Positions 7,619 to 8,583 of a stretch of DNA of 8,583 nt are shown piece after piece. Numbering within the stretch: position 1 is the stretch's first letter; the number at the start of each line of letters is the position of its first letter. The notes under the pieces are model-generated. The model was not told where the DNA came from. It saw nothing but the letters and a program-made list of their open reading frames with translations, and made no database searches. Position numbers and translations under genes: made by a program. Source of the DNA: Bacteroidales bacterium UBA714 (GTDB lineage: Bacteria; Bacteroidota; Bacteroidia; Bacteroidales; UBA932); contig DBLW01000002.1 of assembly GCA_002298075.1 (NCBI GenBank), forward strand, positions 1 through 8,583, read 5' to 3'.

Positions 7619-7664
7619 TTACGTGATAATGGGTGCCTAGGTTTTGGTACCCATTATCACGTAA
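7619..7664 (-). repeat. Right REP-like palindrome, 19-position stem
   Basis: 7619-7637 pairs with 7646-7664 over 19 positions with a single G·T (7635/7648), around the 8-base loop TAGGTTTT. The stem core is ACGTGATAATGGGT against ACCCATTATCACGT. It starts 19 bases after the transposase stop and is followed by TAATTATCC, related to the flank of the left copy. It also lies between two convergent genes, 48 bases past the yqeY stop, so it could stop or protect transcripts from both sides. There is no T-run on either strand. Confidence 0.8.
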
Positions 7665-7712
7665 TTATCCGATTATCAGATAGTTGTATTTTGCGCTCAA
7701 ATCTATTGTCTA

Positions 7713-8162
7713 TTAGGCAAGAAGTTTCTTGACGATGGCGGAAATGACCCTTCCGTCGGCAAGTCCGGCAAGACGTTTGGTCGCGACACCCATAACCTTG
7801 CCCATGTCAGAAGGCTTGCTTGCCCCGACTTCCGCAATGATTTTCACCAGTTCTGTCTCGACCTCAGCCTCGCTCAGCTGCTTCGGAAGATATACCTCCA
7901 TTGCGGCTGCCTCAGCCATCTCGTTTTCGGCCAGTTCCGGACGTCCCGCATCATTATACTGCTGTGCGCTCTCCTTGCGCTGCTTCACCAGTTTCTGGAT
8001 AAGCTTCACTATATCCTGGTCGCTTACCTCTCCAGTGCCGCCCTCCGCTGTCTTTGCCAAAAGTATTGCCGCCTTTATTGCCCTGAGTGAGGCCAGGCGT
8101 ACCGTCTCCTTTGCTTTCATTGCCGCAACCATGTCGGCCTGTATCTGCTTTTCGAGTTCCAT
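7713..8162 (-). CDS. yqeY: GatB/YqeY domain-containing protein
   Basis: 149 residues, the normal length for stand-alone YqeY proteins (about 147-150). Typical features are the N-terminal MELEKQIQADMVAAMKAKE helix with LASLRAIKAAI, the QKLVKQRKESAQQYNDAGR stretch (about 56-74), AAAMEVYLPKQLSEAE (about 85-100), and a C-terminal MGKVMGVATKRLAGLADGR followed by ISAIVKKLLA. The domain resembles the C-terminal tRNA-binding part of GatB, the amidotransferase subunit that corrects Glu-tRNA(Gln) and Asp-tRNA(Asn). The stand-alone protein has no amidotransferase catalytic part and its exact role is not established. It starts 11 bases after the guanylyltransferase stop, so the two are probably cotranscribed. 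No Shine-Dalgarno-like sequence is obvious. Confidence 0.95.
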   Translation of the reverse strand: MELEKQIQADMVAAMKAKETVRLASLRAIKAAILLAKTAEGGTGEVSDQDIVKLIQKLVKQRKESAQQYNDAGRPELAENEMAEAAAMEVYLPKQLSEAEVETELVKIIAEVGASKPSDMGKVMGVATKRLAGLADGRVISAIVKKLLA

Positions 8163-8173
8163 AATGTTTTAAT

Positions 8174-8583
8174 TTATCTGTATTTTTCATACTCAGGCAT
8201 TGCTATTCCTGAAATGAAATCCTTGAATTTCTTGTCATCCTTGGGGCATATCACCAGCACATCATCGGTATCAATAACCATGTAATCCTCGAGACCTTTG
8301 ATTGCAACCAGCTTTTTCTTGTTCCGTGACACATACATGACCCCATGTGCATCCTCTGTCAGGAGTTTCTCCGAGTTGATTGCGTTGCCGTCATTGTCCT
8401 TTGACATATAATCATATAGAGATTCCCATGTGCCGATGTCTGTCCAGCCGAATTTCACCGGACATATCCACGCCCTGTCAGTCTTTTCCATGACACCGTA
8501 ATCTATCGAGATATTCAGGCAGTCTGTATATGCCCGTGCAATGAAGTCACCCTCTATTTTGGTTCCTATCGCATGTTCCCATC
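8174..8583 (-). CDS. manC: Mannose-1-phosphate guanylyltransferase, C-terminal part (5' end outside window)
   Basis: The frame stays open to the window edge (WEHAIGTKIEGDFIARAYTD, then CLNISIDYGVMEKTD), so the ATG at 8491 is internal; 135 residues are visible of an expected 350-360. NISIDYGVMEKTD, FGWTDIGTWESLYDYMSKD and the following DGNAI match the nucleotidyltransferase family that joins GTP and mannose-1-phosphate to give GDP-mannose, a precursor for GDP-fucose and surface glycans. The C-terminal VSRNKKKLVAIKGLEDYMVI and TDDVLVICPKDD form the expected beta-helix-like tail. The protein ends at PEYEKYR without the cupin phosphomannose isomerase domain found in bifunctional enzymes. The symbol follows function; other names are used for the same enzyme. 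It is in the cytoplasm and apparently cotranscribed with yqeY. Confidence 0.93.
   Translation of the reverse strand, partial: WEHAIGTKIEGDFIARAYTDCLNISIDYGVMEKTDRAWICPVKFGWTDIGTWESLYDYMSKDNDGNAINSEKLLTEDAHGVMYVSRNKKKLVAIKGLEDYMVIDTDDVLVICPKDDKKFKDFISGIAMPEYEKYR

Larger units (their letters stand above)
6486..7664 (+). mobile_element. RAYT/REP or IS200/IS605-like unit: HUH transposase gene between two related palindromes
   Basis: The unit runs from the left palindrome, through the promoter and Y1 transposase gene, to the right palindrome, about 1.2 kb. The palindromes are subterminal-type hairpins in the same orientation, as expected for single-strand HUH transposases, which recognise hairpins rather than inverted terminal repeats. 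No target-site duplication is expected for this class and I see none. It could be an immobile, domesticated RAYT with its cognate REPs or a transposable element with left-end and right-end hairpins. The window does not decide between them. The outer ends are not defined. Confidence 0.55.

Noticed and set aside
7619..7664. Right palindrome as a classical intrinsic terminator
   Set aside because: There is no T-run after the stem on either strand, and its relative upstream of the transposase points to a REP-like role. A secondary effect on transcript ends remains possible.
7729..8172. A 147-codon open frame on the plus strand
   Set aside because: It mirrors the yqeY gene. The Ser/Ala-rich translation is what the complement of an Ala/Lys/Glu-rich helical protein gives.

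Overview
The window looks like Bacteroidota, most likely Bacteroidales. The reasons are a SusC/SusD pair, lipoproteins with Bacteroidota-type signal peptides, A-rich leaders in place of good Shine-Dalgarno sites, and a -33 TTTG / -7 TAnnTTTG-like promoter. I cannot name a genus from this sequence alone.

Positions 1-6368 hold four plus-strand genes that read as one operon, a polysaccharide-utilisation-locus (PUL)-like uptake unit. They are the C-terminal part of a SusC-type TonB-dependent outer-membrane transporter, a complete SusD-type surface lipoprotein, a large lipoprotein with a BACON-like domain, a DUF5689-like domain and two beta-sandwich regions, and a lipoprotein endonuclease/exonuclease/phosphatase (EEP) with an intact active-site motif set. 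Gaps are short (about 11, 41 and 13 bases with the starts preferred here). No glycoside hydrolase, polysaccharide lyase, sulfatase or regulator lies in the window. The only visible enzyme is a predicted metal-dependent phosphoesterase, so the imported ligand may carry phosphodiester or phosphomonoester bonds. This is inference, because the locus extends upstream of the window.

Positions 6369-7712 are an AT-rich island. It contains a hairpin just after the operon, then a 311-residue HUH/Y1 transposase of the REP-associated (RAYT) type, flanked on both sides by related REP-like palindromes. The two palindromes share the sequence around their stems, lie in the same orientation, and differ only by transitions over the aligned blocks. 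Some of those differences preserve base pairing. This transposase-plus-palindrome unit is the most distinctive structure in the window.

Positions 7713-8583 hold two minus-strand genes that converge on the transposase: the C-terminal part of a mannose-1-phosphate guanylyltransferase (GDP-mannose synthesis), followed 11 bases later by a complete GatB/YqeY-domain protein. These look like ordinary chromosomal genes, so the RAYT unit sits at the boundary between the uptake operon and the chromosomal backbone.
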